Origin: Merdimonas faecis
Lineage (GTDB): Bacteria > Bacillota > Clostridia > Lachnospirales > Lachnospiraceae
NCBI RefSeq assembly: GCF_001754075.1
Contig: NZ_MIEH01000035.1
Location: 1-32,858, forward strand
Reading direction: 5' to 3'
Length of the DNA: 32,858 nucleotides
A model generated the notes under the pieces. It saw nothing but the letters and a program-made list of their open reading frames with translations, was not told the origin of the DNA and did no database searches. How positions within the stretch are numbered: position 1 is the stretch's first letter; the number at the start of each line of letters is the position of its first letter. A program made the translations under genes and the position numbers. This document shows positions 6,490 to 15,487 of the stretch, in pieces.

Positions 6490-8154
6490 GTGAAGAAAAA
6501 AATCGGGATTATTCTATGTGCGGTATTGGTAGTGGTTGCTGCGGTGGCTGCCATTGCTGATGAGTTGGGCGGAAGCGGAGAAAAGGACGCCGGGCAGGCG
6601 GAAGGGACGCAGGAGGAAGAGGCGTCAGGAAATATGGATGCGGAGACAAAAAGCGGCCTTACTAAGGAGCAGCAGAAGATCCAGACCCAGATTGAGGCGG
6701 TATACAATGTGGAAGATCAGCAGGCCATTGCGGACAGACTGGATGATGAGAAAAAATCTCAGGAATACACCTTTGATAATATGCTGATCGAATATAATCC
6801 ATTTGGAACTAATACTCAGTCACTCTATGTTTATTTCAATACGGATGAAGCAGTAAGTATTTCCTATAATATTCACGTGGATGATGAAGAGATTGATGAT
6901 TTCCGAAGGGACGTATGGCAGGAAAATACCTATACGACAGAGCATGAGTTTCAGGTGATCGGTCTGATTCCGGATATGGAGAATACCATCACCTTTTTTA
7001 TGACCAGGGAAGACGGATCCACAGACACGAAGGAGATTGTATATGAGATGGGAAGCCTTCTGGGAACAGAGGAGGTCGTGCTGGATTCGGAATTTCAGAA
7101 GGACACGCAGGAATTGGAGGATGGCCTGTATGTGGTGCTTGGAAATGACAGCGATGCCCTGGTCTTTATGTATTACTATGATAACCAGGGGGTGCTGCGG
7201 GGCGAAATCCCCATTATCGGGTACCGGAGTCACAGCCTGTTGTTTGATGAGAATTCTGTGTATTTTAGTATCTCTGAAACAGAGCTGGCTCAGATGAACA
7301 GGCTGGGGCAGGTGACGAATGTTTATGATCTGGGGGACTACAAGCTGCACCATGACTATGTGTTCGATGATAACGGGAATATGCTGATCCTGGGAACGGA
7401 TACAACTCAGGACAGTGTGGAGGATATCGTACTGAGGCTGGACGTGGAAAGCGGCGCGGTAACAGAGGTGCTGGATCTGGGAGACCTGTTTGGAGATTTT
7501 AAGGAAGAATGTCAGAAAAATTCAGACGGAGAGCTGGACTGGATGCATATTAATACGATCCAGTGGATGGGCAACGGATCTGTCCTTCTGAGTTCCAGGG
7601 AAACATCCTCGATCATAAAAATTGACAGTCTGTATGACGGCCCGTCAGTTTCTTATATTATTGGGGATCAGTCTGTTTGGGAAGGCACGGAATATGAAAA
7701 CCTGGTATTTACAAGGCAGGGGGATTTTACTATTCAGGGTGGACAGCACACCATTACTTATGTAGAAGACCCAGGCCTGGCAGAGGGGCAGTATTATCTA
7801 TACATGTTTAATAACAATATCGGTATCAGCGAGACGCGGCCGGATTTTGACTGGAGTGCGCTGGGGCTGACGGAATCTTCCGCAGAGGATGGAGATACTT
7901 CCTACTATTATAAATATCTGGTAGACGAAAATGCAGGAACCTTTTCGCTGGAGGATTCCTTTGAGGTTCCCTATTCCGGCTATGTGAGCAGTGCCCAGGA
8001 TCTGGGAGGAAACACGGTCATAGATTCGGGGATTCCGGGAATTTTTGCAGAGTATGACAAAGACCATGAACTGATCGCACAGTATACCATGGACACGGAA
8101 AAATTCATTTACAGGGTGTACAAGTACGATTTTCAAGGGTTCTATTTTCAATAA
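6490..8154 (+). CDS. Exported arylsulfotransferase (ASST) family protein
   Basis: A 554-residue protein starting at GTG. Residues 1-24 form a membrane anchor or signal segment (KKKIGIILCAVLVVVAAVAA), then an acidic linker (25-60), a small beta domain (about 95-185), then a six-bladed propeller. Four residues line up with the known ASST active site: His288 in LHHDYVFDDNGN, His353 in DWMHINTIQW, Arg370 in SSRETSSIIKID and His420 in GGQHTITY. In E. coli ASST the last is the transiently sulfated histidine. Known enzymes move sulfate between phenolic compounds in a PAPS-independent way outside the cytoplasm. No helper dsbL/dsbI genes are nearby and the mature part holds only one cysteine (341), so a disulfide is unlikely. 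Substrate is unknown. Confidence 0.82.
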   Translation: MKKKIGIILCAVLVVVAAVAAIADELGGSGEKDAGQAEGTQEEEASGNMDAETKSGLTKEQQKIQTQIEAVYNVEDQQAIADRLDDEKKSQEYTFDNMLIEYNPFGTNTQSLYVYFNTDEAVSISYNIHVDDEEIDDFRRDVWQENTYTTEHEFQVIGLIPDMENTITFFMTREDGSTDTKEIVYEMGSLLGTEEVVLDSEFQKDTQELEDGLYVVLGNDSDALVFMYYYDNQGVLRGEIPIIGYRSHSLLFDENSVYFSISETELAQMNRLGQVTNVYDLGDYKLHHDYVFDDNGNMLILGTDTTQDSVEDIVLRLDVESGAVTEVLDLGDLFGDFKEECQKNSDGELDWMHINTIQWMGNGSVLLSSRETSSIIKIDSLYDGPSVSYIIGDQSVWEGTEYENLVFTRQGDFTIQGGQHTITYVEDPGLAEGQYYLYMFNNNIGISETRPDFDWSALGLTESSAEDGDTSYYYKYLVDENAGTFSLEDSFEVPYSGYVSSAQDLGGNTVIDSGIPGIFAEYDKDHELIAQYTMDTEKFIYRVYKYDFQGFYFQ

Positions 8155-8179
8155 AAGAAATAAAATCGGCATCTGAGAC

Positions 8180-8208
8180 TTTACGGACGGGCCGGGATTC
8201 GTTACAAT
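8180..8208 (+). promoter_or_regulatory. Promoter for the cyclophilin gene
   Basis: TTTACG (8180-8185) and TACAAT (8203-8208) with a 17-bp spacer, 65 bp before the chosen start. Confidence 0.6.
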
Positions 8209-8272
8209 AGAAAAAGCATGGGTGAAGTCTGACGCCCAGGCGATGAGTATGGAAAACAAAGGAGCAGATAAT

Positions 8273-8791
8273 ATGGCAAATCCAATCGTAACCTTCGAAA
8301 TGGAAAATGGAGATGTGATTAAGGCAGAGCTTTATCCGGAGACTGCCCCAAACACGGTAAATAATTTTATCTCCCTGGTGAACAAAGGCTTCTATGACGG
8401 CCTGATCTTCCACCGGGTGATCCGGGGATTTATGATCCAGGGGGGATGCCCGCAGGGTACTGGTACAGGCGGACCGGGATATCAGATCAAAGGAGAGTTT
8501 GCACAGAATGGGTTTCAGAATCCATTGGCGCATACAAAGGGCGTGCTGTCTATGGCGAGAGCAATGCATCCGGATTCCGCAGGGTCTCAGTTCTTTATCA
8601 TGCATGAGAGCGCCCCGCACCTGGACGGAGCCTATGCTGCGTTCGGAAAGGTTGTAGAAGGGCTGGATGTGGTTGATAAAATTGCCTGCGTGGATACCGA
8701 TTACAGCGACAGACCGCTGGAAGAACAGAAGATGAAAAAGGTAACGGTAGATACCATGGGAACCGAGTATCCGGAACCAGAGAAAGCGTAG
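8273..8791 (+). CDS. Cyclophilin-type peptidyl-prolyl cis-trans isomerase
   Basis: A single-domain, 172-residue cytoplasmic cyclophilin that speeds proline isomerisation during folding. The active-site signature is present: Phe46-His47-Arg48 in IFHRVIRGFMIQGG with Gln55, and SQFFIMH (about 105-111) containing the Gln and Phe of the substrate pocket. There is no signal peptide. The start MANPIVTFE follows AAAGGAG (8258-8264) by eight bases; upstream in-frame ATGs lack a site. It is a monocistronic unit between its own promoter and the hairpin at 8811-8843. Confidence 0.93.
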   Translation: MANPIVTFEMENGDVIKAELYPETAPNTVNNFISLVNKGFYDGLIFHRVIRGFMIQGGCPQGTGTGGPGYQIKGEFAQNGFQNPLAHTKGVLSMARAMHPDSAGSQFFIMHESAPHLDGAYAAFGKVVEGLDVVDKIACVDTDYSDRPLEEQKMKKVTVDTMGTEYPEPEKA

Positions 8792-8810
8792 GAAAAATGC
8801 AAGCTGTAAG

Positions 8811-8843
8811 ATGCGCTGTGCCTGAAGGCAGCAGCGCATTTTT
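8811..8843 (+). terminator. Terminator after the cyclophilin gene
   Basis: Arms ATGCGCTG (8811-8818) and CAGCGCAT (8832-8839), with inner TGCC/GGCA pairing and a following T5 run. Confidence 0.75.
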
Positions 8844-8864
8844 GCGCACGGAAAGAATCTTGTC

Positions 8865-8893
8865 TTGCAAAACAAGGGAAGATAACGTACAAT
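8865..8893 (+). promoter_or_regulatory. Promoter for the ecf-truA operon
   Basis: TTGCAA (8865-8870) and TACAAT (8888-8893), 17-bp spacer, 47 bp before ecfA1. Confidence 0.7.
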
Positions 8894-8939
8894 AGTGAAA
8901 ATAGTCGAGTCACAGGAGAACGGGAGGCGTAAAGGGACT

Positions 8940-9791
8940 ATGGACATCATACAGACGGAGCATCTGGTTTATGAATATGCGAAACGGGATGAGGAAGGCA
9001 ACATCACCGGGACGTCCCGGGCCATCGATGGAGTAGATATTGATATCCGGCAGGGACAGTTTGTGGCGGTCTTAGGACACAATGGATCTGGAAAGTCCAC
9101 ATTTGCCAAACATTTAAACGCCATCCTGGTGCCGACGGCAGGGACAGTATGGGTGGACGGGAAGGACACGAAGGCTCCGGAGGAACTCTGGAATGTGCGT
9201 CAGACCGCGGGAATGGTCTTTCAGAACCCGGACAATCAGATCATCGGAACGGTGGTGGAAGAGGACGTGGGCTTTGGACCGGAAAACTTAGGCGTGCCGA
9301 CAGACGAGATCTGGCAGCGGGTGGAAGAAAGCCTGAAAGCAGTGGGGATGCTGGAGTACCGGCACCATTCACCGAATAAGCTGTCCGGTGGACAGAAGCA
9401 GCGGGTGGCCATTGCCGGAGTAGTGGCTATGGAGCCAAAGTGCATTGTACTGGATGAACCTACAGCTATGCTGGACCCAAGCGGCAGGAAGGAAGTATTA
9501 AAAACCGTTCAGGAGCTGCGGACCAAGAAGCAGGTGACGGTGATCCTGATCACCCATTATATGGAAGAAGTGATCGATGCAGACAAGATCTATGTCATGG
9601 ATCATGGTCATGTAGTCATGGAAGGAACGCCGCGGGAAATATTTTCTCAGGTGGACACCCTGAAAAAGTACCGTCTGGACGTGCCGCAGGTGACGATCCT
9701 GGCAGACGAGCTTCGCAAAAGAGGCCTTGATATCCCGGCCGGGATCTTGAGGAAAGAGGAGTTGGTGGAAGCACTATGTCGATCAAATTAG
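8940..9791 (+). CDS. ecfA1: ECF transporter ATP-binding protein EcfA1
   Basis: One of two ATPases of the shared energy-coupling module that powers vitamin or metal uptake through interchangeable S-components. In the 283 residues are Walker [10 protein letters not shown] (46-54), Q-loop VFQNPDNQ (93-100), signature LSGGQKQR (148-155), Walker B IVLDEP (169-174) and H-loop His206. The FQNPDNQ sequence is typical of EcfA1. The start at 8940 ([13 protein letters not shown]) is preceded by GGGAGG at 8922-8927; an in-frame ATG at 8895 overlaps the promoter region. The gene overlaps ecfA2 by 16 bases. No S-component is adjacent, which is usual for the group II ECF arrangement. Confidence 0.95.
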   Translation: MDIIQTEHLVYEYAKRDEEGNITGTSRAIDGVDIDIRQGQFVAVLGHNGSGKSTFAKHLNAILVPTAGTVWVDGKDTKAPEELWNVRQTAGMVFQNPDNQIIGTVVEEDVGFGPENLGVPTDEIWQRVEESLKAVGMLEYRHHSPNKLSGGQKQRVAIAGVVAMEPKCIVLDEPTAMLDPSGRKEVLKTVQELRTKKQVTVILITHYMEEVIDADKIYVMDHGHVVMEGTPREIFSQVDTLKKYRLDVPQVTILADELRKRGLDIPAGILRKEELVEALCRSN

Positions 9792-10630
9792 AGCATATCA
9801 ATTATATTTACAGCGAGGGAACCGCATACGAAAAGCATGCATTGAAAGATGTGAACCTTGAAATCCGGGATGGGGAATTTGTAGGAGTCATCGGACATAC
9901 AGGCTCTGGGAAATCCACGCTGATCCAGCATCTGAACGGGCTTTTGAAGGCCAGCAGCGGAGCGCTTTATTTTAATGGCAGAAATGTCTATGAGGAAGGC
10001 TACCCGATGAAGGAACTGAGGAGCCAGGTGGGATTGGTGTTCCAGTATCCGGAGTATCAGCTGTTTGAAGCAGATGTGATGACAGATGTGTGCTTTGGCC
10101 CGAAAAACCAGGGACTTTCACCGGAGGAATGTAAGGAGAGGGCTATGGAGGCGTTGAAGCTTGTCGGCCTGAAAGAAAAGTATTATCAGTCTTCTCCCTT
10201 TGAACTGTCCGGAGGACAGAAAAGGCGGGCCGCGATAGCAGGGGTCCTGGCGATGCGCCCGAAGGTGCTGGTCCTGGATGAACCTACCGCAGGGCTGGAC
10301 CCGAAAGGAAGGGACGAGATCCTGGGGCAGATTGCCTCTCTTCATAAAGCCAGCGGCCTGACAGTTATCCTGGTGTCTCATAGTATGGAGGACATTGCAA
10401 GGTATGCAGACCGGATCATCGTGATGGATCATGGCAAAGTGCGCTATAACGATACGCCGAAACATGTATTTACCCATTATATGGAACTGGAGAAAATGGG
10501 GCTTGCGGCCCCGCAGGTGACCTATATCATGCACGATCTGAGAGAGCATGGGCTTTCTGTGACCACGGATGTGACGACCGTAGAGGAGGCGGCGGATCAG
10601 ATCATGCAGGCATTGGAGATGAAACAATGA
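9776..10630 (+). CDS. ecfA2: ECF transporter ATP-binding protein EcfA2
   Basis: The second ATPase of the ECF module, 284 residues. Walker A GHTGSGKS is at 40-47, Q-loop [11 protein letters not shown] at about 88-98, signature LSGGQKRR at 144-151, Walker B VLVLDEP at 164-170 and H-loop His202. The [10 protein letters not shown] sequence separates EcfA2 from EcfA1. Its start lies inside the end of ecfA1 (16-base overlap), and its stop shares ATGA with ecfT, indicating translational coupling and fixed stoichiometry. Confidence 0.95.
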   Translation: MSIKLEHINYIYSEGTAYEKHALKDVNLEIRDGEFVGVIGHTGSGKSTLIQHLNGLLKASSGALYFNGRNVYEEGYPMKELRSQVGLVFQYPEYQLFEADVMTDVCFGPKNQGLSPEECKERAMEALKLVGLKEKYYQSSPFELSGGQKRRAAIAGVLAMRPKVLVLDEPTAGLDPKGRDEILGQIASLHKASGLTVILVSHSMEDIARYADRIIVMDHGKVRYNDTPKHVFTHYMELEKMGLAAPQVTYIMHDLREHGLSVTTDVTTVEEAADQIMQALEMKQ

Positions 10631-11451
10631 TTCGAGATATTACCATCGGACAATATTATCCGGCAAAAAGCATACTGCACAGGCTGGATCCCAGGGTCAA
10701 GCTGGTATCTACGCTTCTGTATCTGATCTCTCTATTCCTGTTCCGGAGTATTTCCGGGTATCTTGTGGCTACCTTATTTCTGGTGTGCATCATACGCATG
10801 TCAAAGGTTCCGCTTTCCTACATCGTTAAAGGGCTGAAGCCCATTATTATGCTGCTGCTGATCACGGTGCTTTTTAATCTGTTCCTGACCCGGGATGGGG
10901 ACGTACTGGCCCATTTCTGGATCTTTACGATTACAGAGGGAGGGCTTGTCACCGCTGTATTTATGGCTGTGCGTCTGATCTATCTGATCATCGGGTCGTC
11001 GCTTATGACTTTTACCACCACGCCAGGTGAACTGACGGACGGACTGGAGGATCTACTTAAGCCTTTGAACCGGATCAAAGTACCGGTGCATGAGGTGGCG
11101 ATGATGATGTCTATTGCTCTTCGGTTTATCCCGATCCTGCTGGAGGAGACGGATAAGATCATGAAAGCACAGATTGCCAGAGGGGCAGATCTGGAAAGCG
11201 GCAATATGATCCAGAGAGCCAAGAGCATGATCCCGATCCTTGTGCCTTTGTTTGTGTCTGCATTCCGGAGGGCCAATGATCTGGCGCTGGCTATGGAAGC
11301 CAGATGTTATCACGGCGGCGAAGGACGTACAAAGATGAAGCCCCTCAGGTATCATACCAGGGATTTTGTGACGTATGTGGTGGTTGTGGTATATGTGATC
11401 GCAGTGTTTGTGATCGGACGCTATGTTCCGCTCCATATCTGGATATTTTAA
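10627..11451 (+). CDS. ecfT: ECF transporter transmembrane protein EcfT
   Basis: The membrane scaffold that couples ATP hydrolysis by EcfA1/EcfA2 to movement of the S-component. The 274-residue protein has an N-terminal TLDPR-like start (HRLDPRVKL), several hydrophobic helices (about 30-65, 70-90, 105-130, 240-270), and the two cytoplasmic coupling-helix Ala-Arg motifs, ARGADLE (about 185-191) and AMEARCYHGG (about 222-231). It begins at the ATG of the ATGA overlap with ecfA2. A terminal helix ends the protein just before truA. Confidence 0.93.
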   Translation: MIRDITIGQYYPAKSILHRLDPRVKLVSTLLYLISLFLFRSISGYLVATLFLVCIIRMSKVPLSYIVKGLKPIIMLLLITVLFNLFLTRDGDVLAHFWIFTITEGGLVTAVFMAVRLIYLIIGSSLMTFTTTPGELTDGLEDLLKPLNRIKVPVHEVAMMMSIALRFIPILLEETDKIMKAQIARGADLESGNMIQRAKSMIPILVPLFVSAFRRANDLALAMEARCYHGGEGRTKMKPLRYHTRDFVTYVVVVVYVIAVFVIGRYVPLHIWIF

Positions 11452-11468
11452 GACTGGACTATTGAAAA

Positions 11469-12212
11469 ATGAAAAGAATCAGACTGACCGTTGCCTATGA
11501 CGGCACGGATTATTGCGGCTGGCAGGTCCAGCCGAATGGTGTGACAATTGAAGAAATGCTGAACCGGGCGATCCGGAAGCTGACGGGCGAGGACATTCAG
11601 GTGATCGGCGCCAGCCGGACGGATTCCGGGGTCCATGCCTTGGGAAATGTGGCAGTATTTGATACAAACTCCACGATCCCTCCGGAGCGGATGAGTTACG
11701 CGCTGAATCAGCGGCTGCCAGAGGATATTGTGGTAGTGCGCTCAGAAGAGGTGCCGGAGGACTGGCATCCCAGATATCAGGACCGGATCCGGAAGACTTA
11801 CGAGTATCATATTTATAATGCGCCGGTGCCAAATCCGCTGCGCCGGAGATATGCGTCATATGTATCCTTTCCGCTGGATGTGGAAAAGATGCAGGAGGGA
11901 GCTTCCTATCTGGAAGGAGAGCATGACTTTGTCAGTTTCTGTAATGTCCGCACACAGGTGGAAGATACCGTGCGGACAGTGGAAAAACTGGAAATCAGCA
12001 GAGAAGGACCGGAGATCGTGATACGGATCACCGGAAACGGCTTTCTCTATAATATGGTCAGGATCATTGCAGGGACTTTGATCCGGGTGGGAAGAGGTTT
12101 TTATCCGCCGGAAAAGGTACAGGAGATATTGGAAGCCAGACGGCGGACCGAAGCAGGAGTAACAGCCCCTCCTGAGGGACTGGTGCTTGTAGAGATTGCT
12201 TATTTTTCATAA
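11469..12212 (+). CDS. truA: tRNA pseudouridine(38-40) synthase TruA
   Basis: Isomerises uridines 38-40 in the tRNA anticodon arm. At 247 residues it has the family length. It contains the catalytic motif ASRTDSGVHALGN with Asp52, N-terminal YDGTDYCGWQ, and the C-terminal NGFLYNMVRIIAGTL segment. It follows ecfT by 17 bp in the same direction, as in many Firmicutes where ecfA1-ecfA2-ecfT-truA is conserved, often before rplM-rpsI; here hppA follows instead. The ribosome site is weak, which fits translation coupled to ecfT. Confidence 0.95.
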   Translation: MKRIRLTVAYDGTDYCGWQVQPNGVTIEEMLNRAIRKLTGEDIQVIGASRTDSGVHALGNVAVFDTNSTIPPERMSYALNQRLPEDIVVVRSEEVPEDWHPRYQDRIRKTYEYHIYNAPVPNPLRRRYASYVSFPLDVEKMQEGASYLEGEHDFVSFCNVRTQVEDTVRTVEKLEISREGPEIVIRITGNGFLYNMVRIIAGTLIRVGRGFYPPEKVQEILEARRRTEAGVTAPPEGLVLVEIAYFS

Positions 12213-12273
12213 AAGTGCTATGCAAATGGCTGTTTATGAGATAAGATAAAGAAAAATCATGGGAGGAGAAACT

Positions 12274-14256
12274 ATGGAGATGTTTATGAACATTGTTCCG
12301 GTTCTTGGGGTGATCGGACTTTTGTTTGCCGGGTATCTGGCGGCGAAAGTCAGCAGACAGGATGCCGGGACAGAAAAAATGAAGGAGATATCTCGGGCGA
12401 TCAGCGAGGGGGCAAGAGCGTTCCTGATGTCCGAATATCGGATCCTTGTGATATTCGTGATTGTGCTGTTCGTGCTGATCGGTATCGGAATCGGAAACTG
12501 GGTAACTGCCGTTTGTTTTGTAGTGGGAGCTCTGTTTTCCACACTGGCCGGGTACTGCGGAATGACCGTAGCGACAAAGGCGAATGTCCGCACGGCGAAC
12601 GCGGCAAGAACAAAGGGAATGAATCAGGCGCTGTCCATCGCTTTTTCCGGCGGTGCGGTTATGGGAATGTGTGTAGCTGGTTTTGGCGTGCTGGGAGTCA
12701 GCCTTGTTTATCTGCTGACTAAGAATGTAGACGTGTTGTCTGGATTCAGCCTGGGAGCTTCTTCGATCGCGCTGTTTGCACGTGTAGGCGGCGGTATCTA
12801 TACGAAAGCTGCTGACGTGGGCGCTGACCTGGTCGGAAAAGTAGAAGCAGGGATTCCGGAGGATGATCCGAGAAATCCGGCGGTTATCGCTGACAATGTG
12901 GGAGACAATGTAGGAGACGTGGCCGGTATGGGCGCCGACCTGTTTGAATCCTATGTAGGTGCGCTGGTATCCGCCCTGACTTTGGGAATTGTTTACTTCC
13001 AGGTGTCCGGTGCGGCCTATCCTCTGATCGTGGCAGGTCTTGGACTTGTAGCTTCTATTCTGGCAACATTTTTCGTGCGCGGGGACGAGAATGCGAATCC
13101 GCACAAGGCGCTGAAGATGGGCTCCTATGTGTCCAGTGCTATCGTGTTGGTGGTGGCTGTGATCTTCAGTAAATACTGCTTTGGTGATTACAATGCAGCG
13201 ATCGCGGTAATCGCAGGACTGATCGTAGGACTGATCATTGGTATCATCACAGAAGTTTATACTTCCGGCGACTATAAATCTGTAAAAGAAATCGCAGAAC
13301 AGTCAGAGACCGGAGCGGCAACCACGATCATCAGCGGTATTTCTGTGGGAATGAAATCCACCGCAATTCCGATCCTTCTGATCTGTGTGGGTATTTTTGT
13401 GGCATACCAGTTCTGCGGACTGTATGGAATCGCACTGGCGGCGGTAGGAATGTTGTCAACGACAGCCATCACCGTGGCGGTAGACGCGTACGGACCGGTA
13501 GCAGACAACGCAGGCGGTATCGCAGAGATGTCCGGACTGGATCCGGAGGTCCGCAAGATCACAGATAAGCTGGATGCAGTAGGAAACACAACAGCAGCCA
13601 TGGGAAAAGGTTTTGCGATTGGATCCGCAGCTTTGACAGCTCTTGCACTCTTCGTATCTTATGCAGAAGCGGTACAGCTGGAAAAGATTGACCTTCTGGA
13701 CAGCCGTGTGATCATCGGAACATTGATCGGAGGCATGCTTCCGTTCCTGTTCTCAGCTATGACCATGGAGTCTGTATCCAAGGCGGCTTATCAGATGATC
13801 GAAGAAGTAAGAAGACAGTTCCGCACCATGCCTGGAATCATGAAGGGCACGGAAAAACCGGATTATAAGTCCTGTGTGGCAATCTCCACAACAGCGGCTC
13901 TGAAGGAAATGCTGGTACCCGGCGTTATGGCAGTGGCAGCTCCTCTGCTTGTGGGTATCCTGCTTGGAACAGCTGCCCTTGGCGGTATGCAGGCGGGAGC
14001 ACTGACTACCGGTGTTATGATGGCAATCTTTATGTCTAATGCCGGAGGAGCATGGGATAACGCAAAGAAATACATCGAAGACGGCAATCACGGCGGAAAA
14101 GGCAGCGAAGCACATAAAGCGGCTGTCGTAGGCGATACCGTAGGCGATCCGTTCAAAGATACATCCGGACCGTCTATCAACATTCTGATCAAACTGATGA
14201 CCATCGTGTCACTGGTATTCGCACCACTGTTCCTTGCAGTAGGCGGAATATTGTAA
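12274..14256 (+). CDS. hppA: Membrane-bound ion-translocating pyrophosphatase, K+-dependent type
   Basis: A 660-residue integral membrane pump of about 16 helices that hydrolyses pyrophosphate to move H+ and/or Na+. Substrate motifs are [11 protein letters not shown] (from Asp181), [19 protein letters not shown] and the C-terminal [14 protein letters not shown]. The K+-dependence position reads [16 protein letters not shown] with Ala441 where K+-independent enzymes have Lys, so K+ stimulation is expected. All known Na+-pumping members are in this class, but the ion cannot be settled from sequence alone. The start at 12274 follows GGGAGGAG (12261-12268); an in-frame ATG at 12259 lies ahead of that site. 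The regular codon choice suggests high expression. Confidence 0.95.
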   Translation: MEMFMNIVPVLGVIGLLFAGYLAAKVSRQDAGTEKMKEISRAISEGARAFLMSEYRILVIFVIVLFVLIGIGIGNWVTAVCFVVGALFSTLAGYCGMTVATKANVRTANAARTKGMNQALSIAFSGGAVMGMCVAGFGVLGVSLVYLLTKNVDVLSGFSLGASSIALFARVGGGIYTKAADVGADLVGKVEAGIPEDDPRNPAVIADNVGDNVGDVAGMGADLFESYVGALVSALTLGIVYFQVSGAAYPLIVAGLGLVASILATFFVRGDENANPHKALKMGSYVSSAIVLVVAVIFSKYCFGDYNAAIAVIAGLIVGLIIGIITEVYTSGDYKSVKEIAEQSETGAATTIISGISVGMKSTAIPILLICVGIFVAYQFCGLYGIALAAVGMLSTTAITVAVDAYGPVADNAGGIAEMSGLDPEVRKITDKLDAVGNTTAAMGKGFAIGSAALTALALFVSYAEAVQLEKIDLLDSRVIIGTLIGGMLPFLFSAMTMESVSKAAYQMIEEVRRQFRTMPGIMKGTEKPDYKSCVAISTTAALKEMLVPGVMAVAAPLLVGILLGTAALGGMQAGALTTGVMMAIFMSNAGGAWDNAKKYIEDGNHGGKGSEAHKAAVVGDTVGDPFKDTSGPSINILIKLMTIVSLVFAPLFLAVGGIL

Positions 14257-14266
14257 GACGAAGGCG

Positions 14267-14309
14267 AAAAGGGGACGTACACTTTTGCAAAAAGTGTACG
14301 TCCCCTTTT
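14267..14309. repeat. GGGGACGTACAC palindrome, possible terminator after hppA
   Basis: Perfect 20-bp arms (14267-14286 and 14290-14309) separated by three bases, with AAAA and TTTT outer ends. It begins 10 bp past the hppA stop and its outer bases would form a terminator-like hairpin with a U-run in either direction. The GGGGACG head is shared with the repeats at 663-710 and 27150-27208, so it belongs to a dispersed family. Confidence 0.85.
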
Positions 14310-14336
14310 GCGTTATGTGGGGATTTGTGATAAGAT
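14308..14336 (+). promoter_or_regulatory. Promoter for the G3E GTPase pair, -35 at the repeat edge
   Basis: TTGCGT (14308-14313) and TAAGAT (14331-14336) have a 17-bp spacer. The first two bases of the -35 are the last bases of the palindrome. Confidence 0.55.
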
Positions 14337-14407
14337 AAACAGCGGAGCCAAGAAGAAATAGTATGGAGACAATTATTGATTTTATTTTAGAAAAGAGGCA
14401 GATAAAG

Positions 14408-15451
14408 ATGACAAAGGTAGACATTATCTCGGGCTTTCTGGGAGCGGGGAAGACCACATTTATCAAGCAGATGATCGATCAGGTATTTGCGGGGCAGAAG
14501 CTGGTGCTGATCGAAAATGAGTTTGGTGAGATTGGTATTGATGGCGGATTCCTGAAAGACGCCGGAATCGAAATCACGGAAATGAATTCTGGCTGCATTT
14601 GTTGTACGCTGGTGGGAGACTTCAGTGTGGCGCTGAAAAAGGTGCTGGATGAGTACCATCCGGACCGCGTTCTCATCGAGCCGTCGGGAGTCGGCAAGCT
14701 TTCTGATATCGTTCGTGCGGTGGAGGATGTGAAAACGGATGCACCGATCGAGATCGAAGGAAGGATTACGGTTGTCGATGGGAAAAAGGCAAAAATGTAT
14801 ATGAAAAACTTTGGTGAATTTTACAAAGACCAGGTGGCAAGCGCCTCCACCATCGTTATCAGCCGAACCCAGGAAATGAGCGGCGATAAGATCGAGGAAT
14901 GTGTAGCGCTTCTCCGGGAAGAGAATAAAGAGGCGGCCATTATCACGACTCCATGGGAGCAGCTGGGCGAGGAATCAATCCACCGTGCCCTGGAGCACAG
15001 GACAGGAATGGAGGATCTGATGGAGGATTCCCACGATCACCATGACCACCATGGTCATCATCATGACCATCATGACCATCATGATCATCATGATCATTGT
15101 CATCACGATCACGACCACCATGATCACTGCGGCTGTGGCCATGACCACCACGACCATCACCATCATCATGCGGATGAAATCTTCACCAGCTGGGGAAGAG
15201 AAACTGCTCATCAGTACACAGAAGGAGAACTGGAACAGATCCTGAAAGCACTGTCCGAAGGTGAAGCTTATGGCACGGTTCTCAGAGCGAAGGGCATCAT
15301 CCCCGTGGAAGGCGGCTTGTGGAAACAGTTTGACCTGGTGCCGGGCGAGTACGAGGTGCGGGAAGGACAGCCGGACTATACCGGACGTCTGTGCGTGATC
15401 GGAACAGACCTGAAAGAGGAAGAACTGGCGGTGCTTTTCCATCTTTCATAG
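14408..15451 (+). CDS. G3E (CobW/COG0523) GTPase with long His/Asp-rich metal-binding segment
   Basis: A 347-residue member of the family of GTP-driven metal chaperones. Residues 9-16 are Walker A GFLGAGKT, Cys63-x-Cys65-Cys66 is the conserved CxCC metal site, and EPSG (91-94) is the switch motif. The base-recognition motif is atypical (SRTQ for NKxD). Residues 209-254 are almost purely His and Asp, with Cys231, Cys241 and Cys243, a likely Zn, Ni or Co buffer. The C-terminal CobW domain follows (260-347). Start MTKVDIISGFLGAGK at 14408 is preferred; ATG 14363 in frame lacks a good site. It forms a two-gene unit with the next GTPase, 36 bp away. The metal and client protein are unknown. Confidence 0.88.
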   Translation: MTKVDIISGFLGAGKTTFIKQMIDQVFAGQKLVLIENEFGEIGIDGGFLKDAGIEITEMNSGCICCTLVGDFSVALKKVLDEYHPDRVLIEPSGVGKLSDIVRAVEDVKTDAPIEIEGRITVVDGKKAKMYMKNFGEFYKDQVASASTIVISRTQEMSGDKIEECVALLREENKEAAIITTPWEQLGEESIHRALEHRTGMEDLMEDSHDHHDHHGHHHDHHDHHDHHDHCHHDHDHHDHCGCGHDHHDHHHHHADEIFTSWGRETAHQYTEGELEQILKALSEGEAYGTVLRAKGIIPVEGGLWKQFDLVPGEYEVREGQPDYTGRLCVIGTDLKEEELAVLFHLS

Positions 15452-15487
15452 AACAGGGCAAAGAAAATAAAGCGGAAGGTGATAAAA

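Noticed and set aside
12064-13104. Minus-strand open frame of 346 codons over truA and hppA
   Set aside because: Shadow of the real genes; composition rich in His, Ser and Arg without any domain.
14975-15442. Open frames rich in Met/Val/Ile on both strands over the His tract
   Set aside because: They are frame-shifted readings of the CAT/GAC repeats that encode the His/Asp tract.
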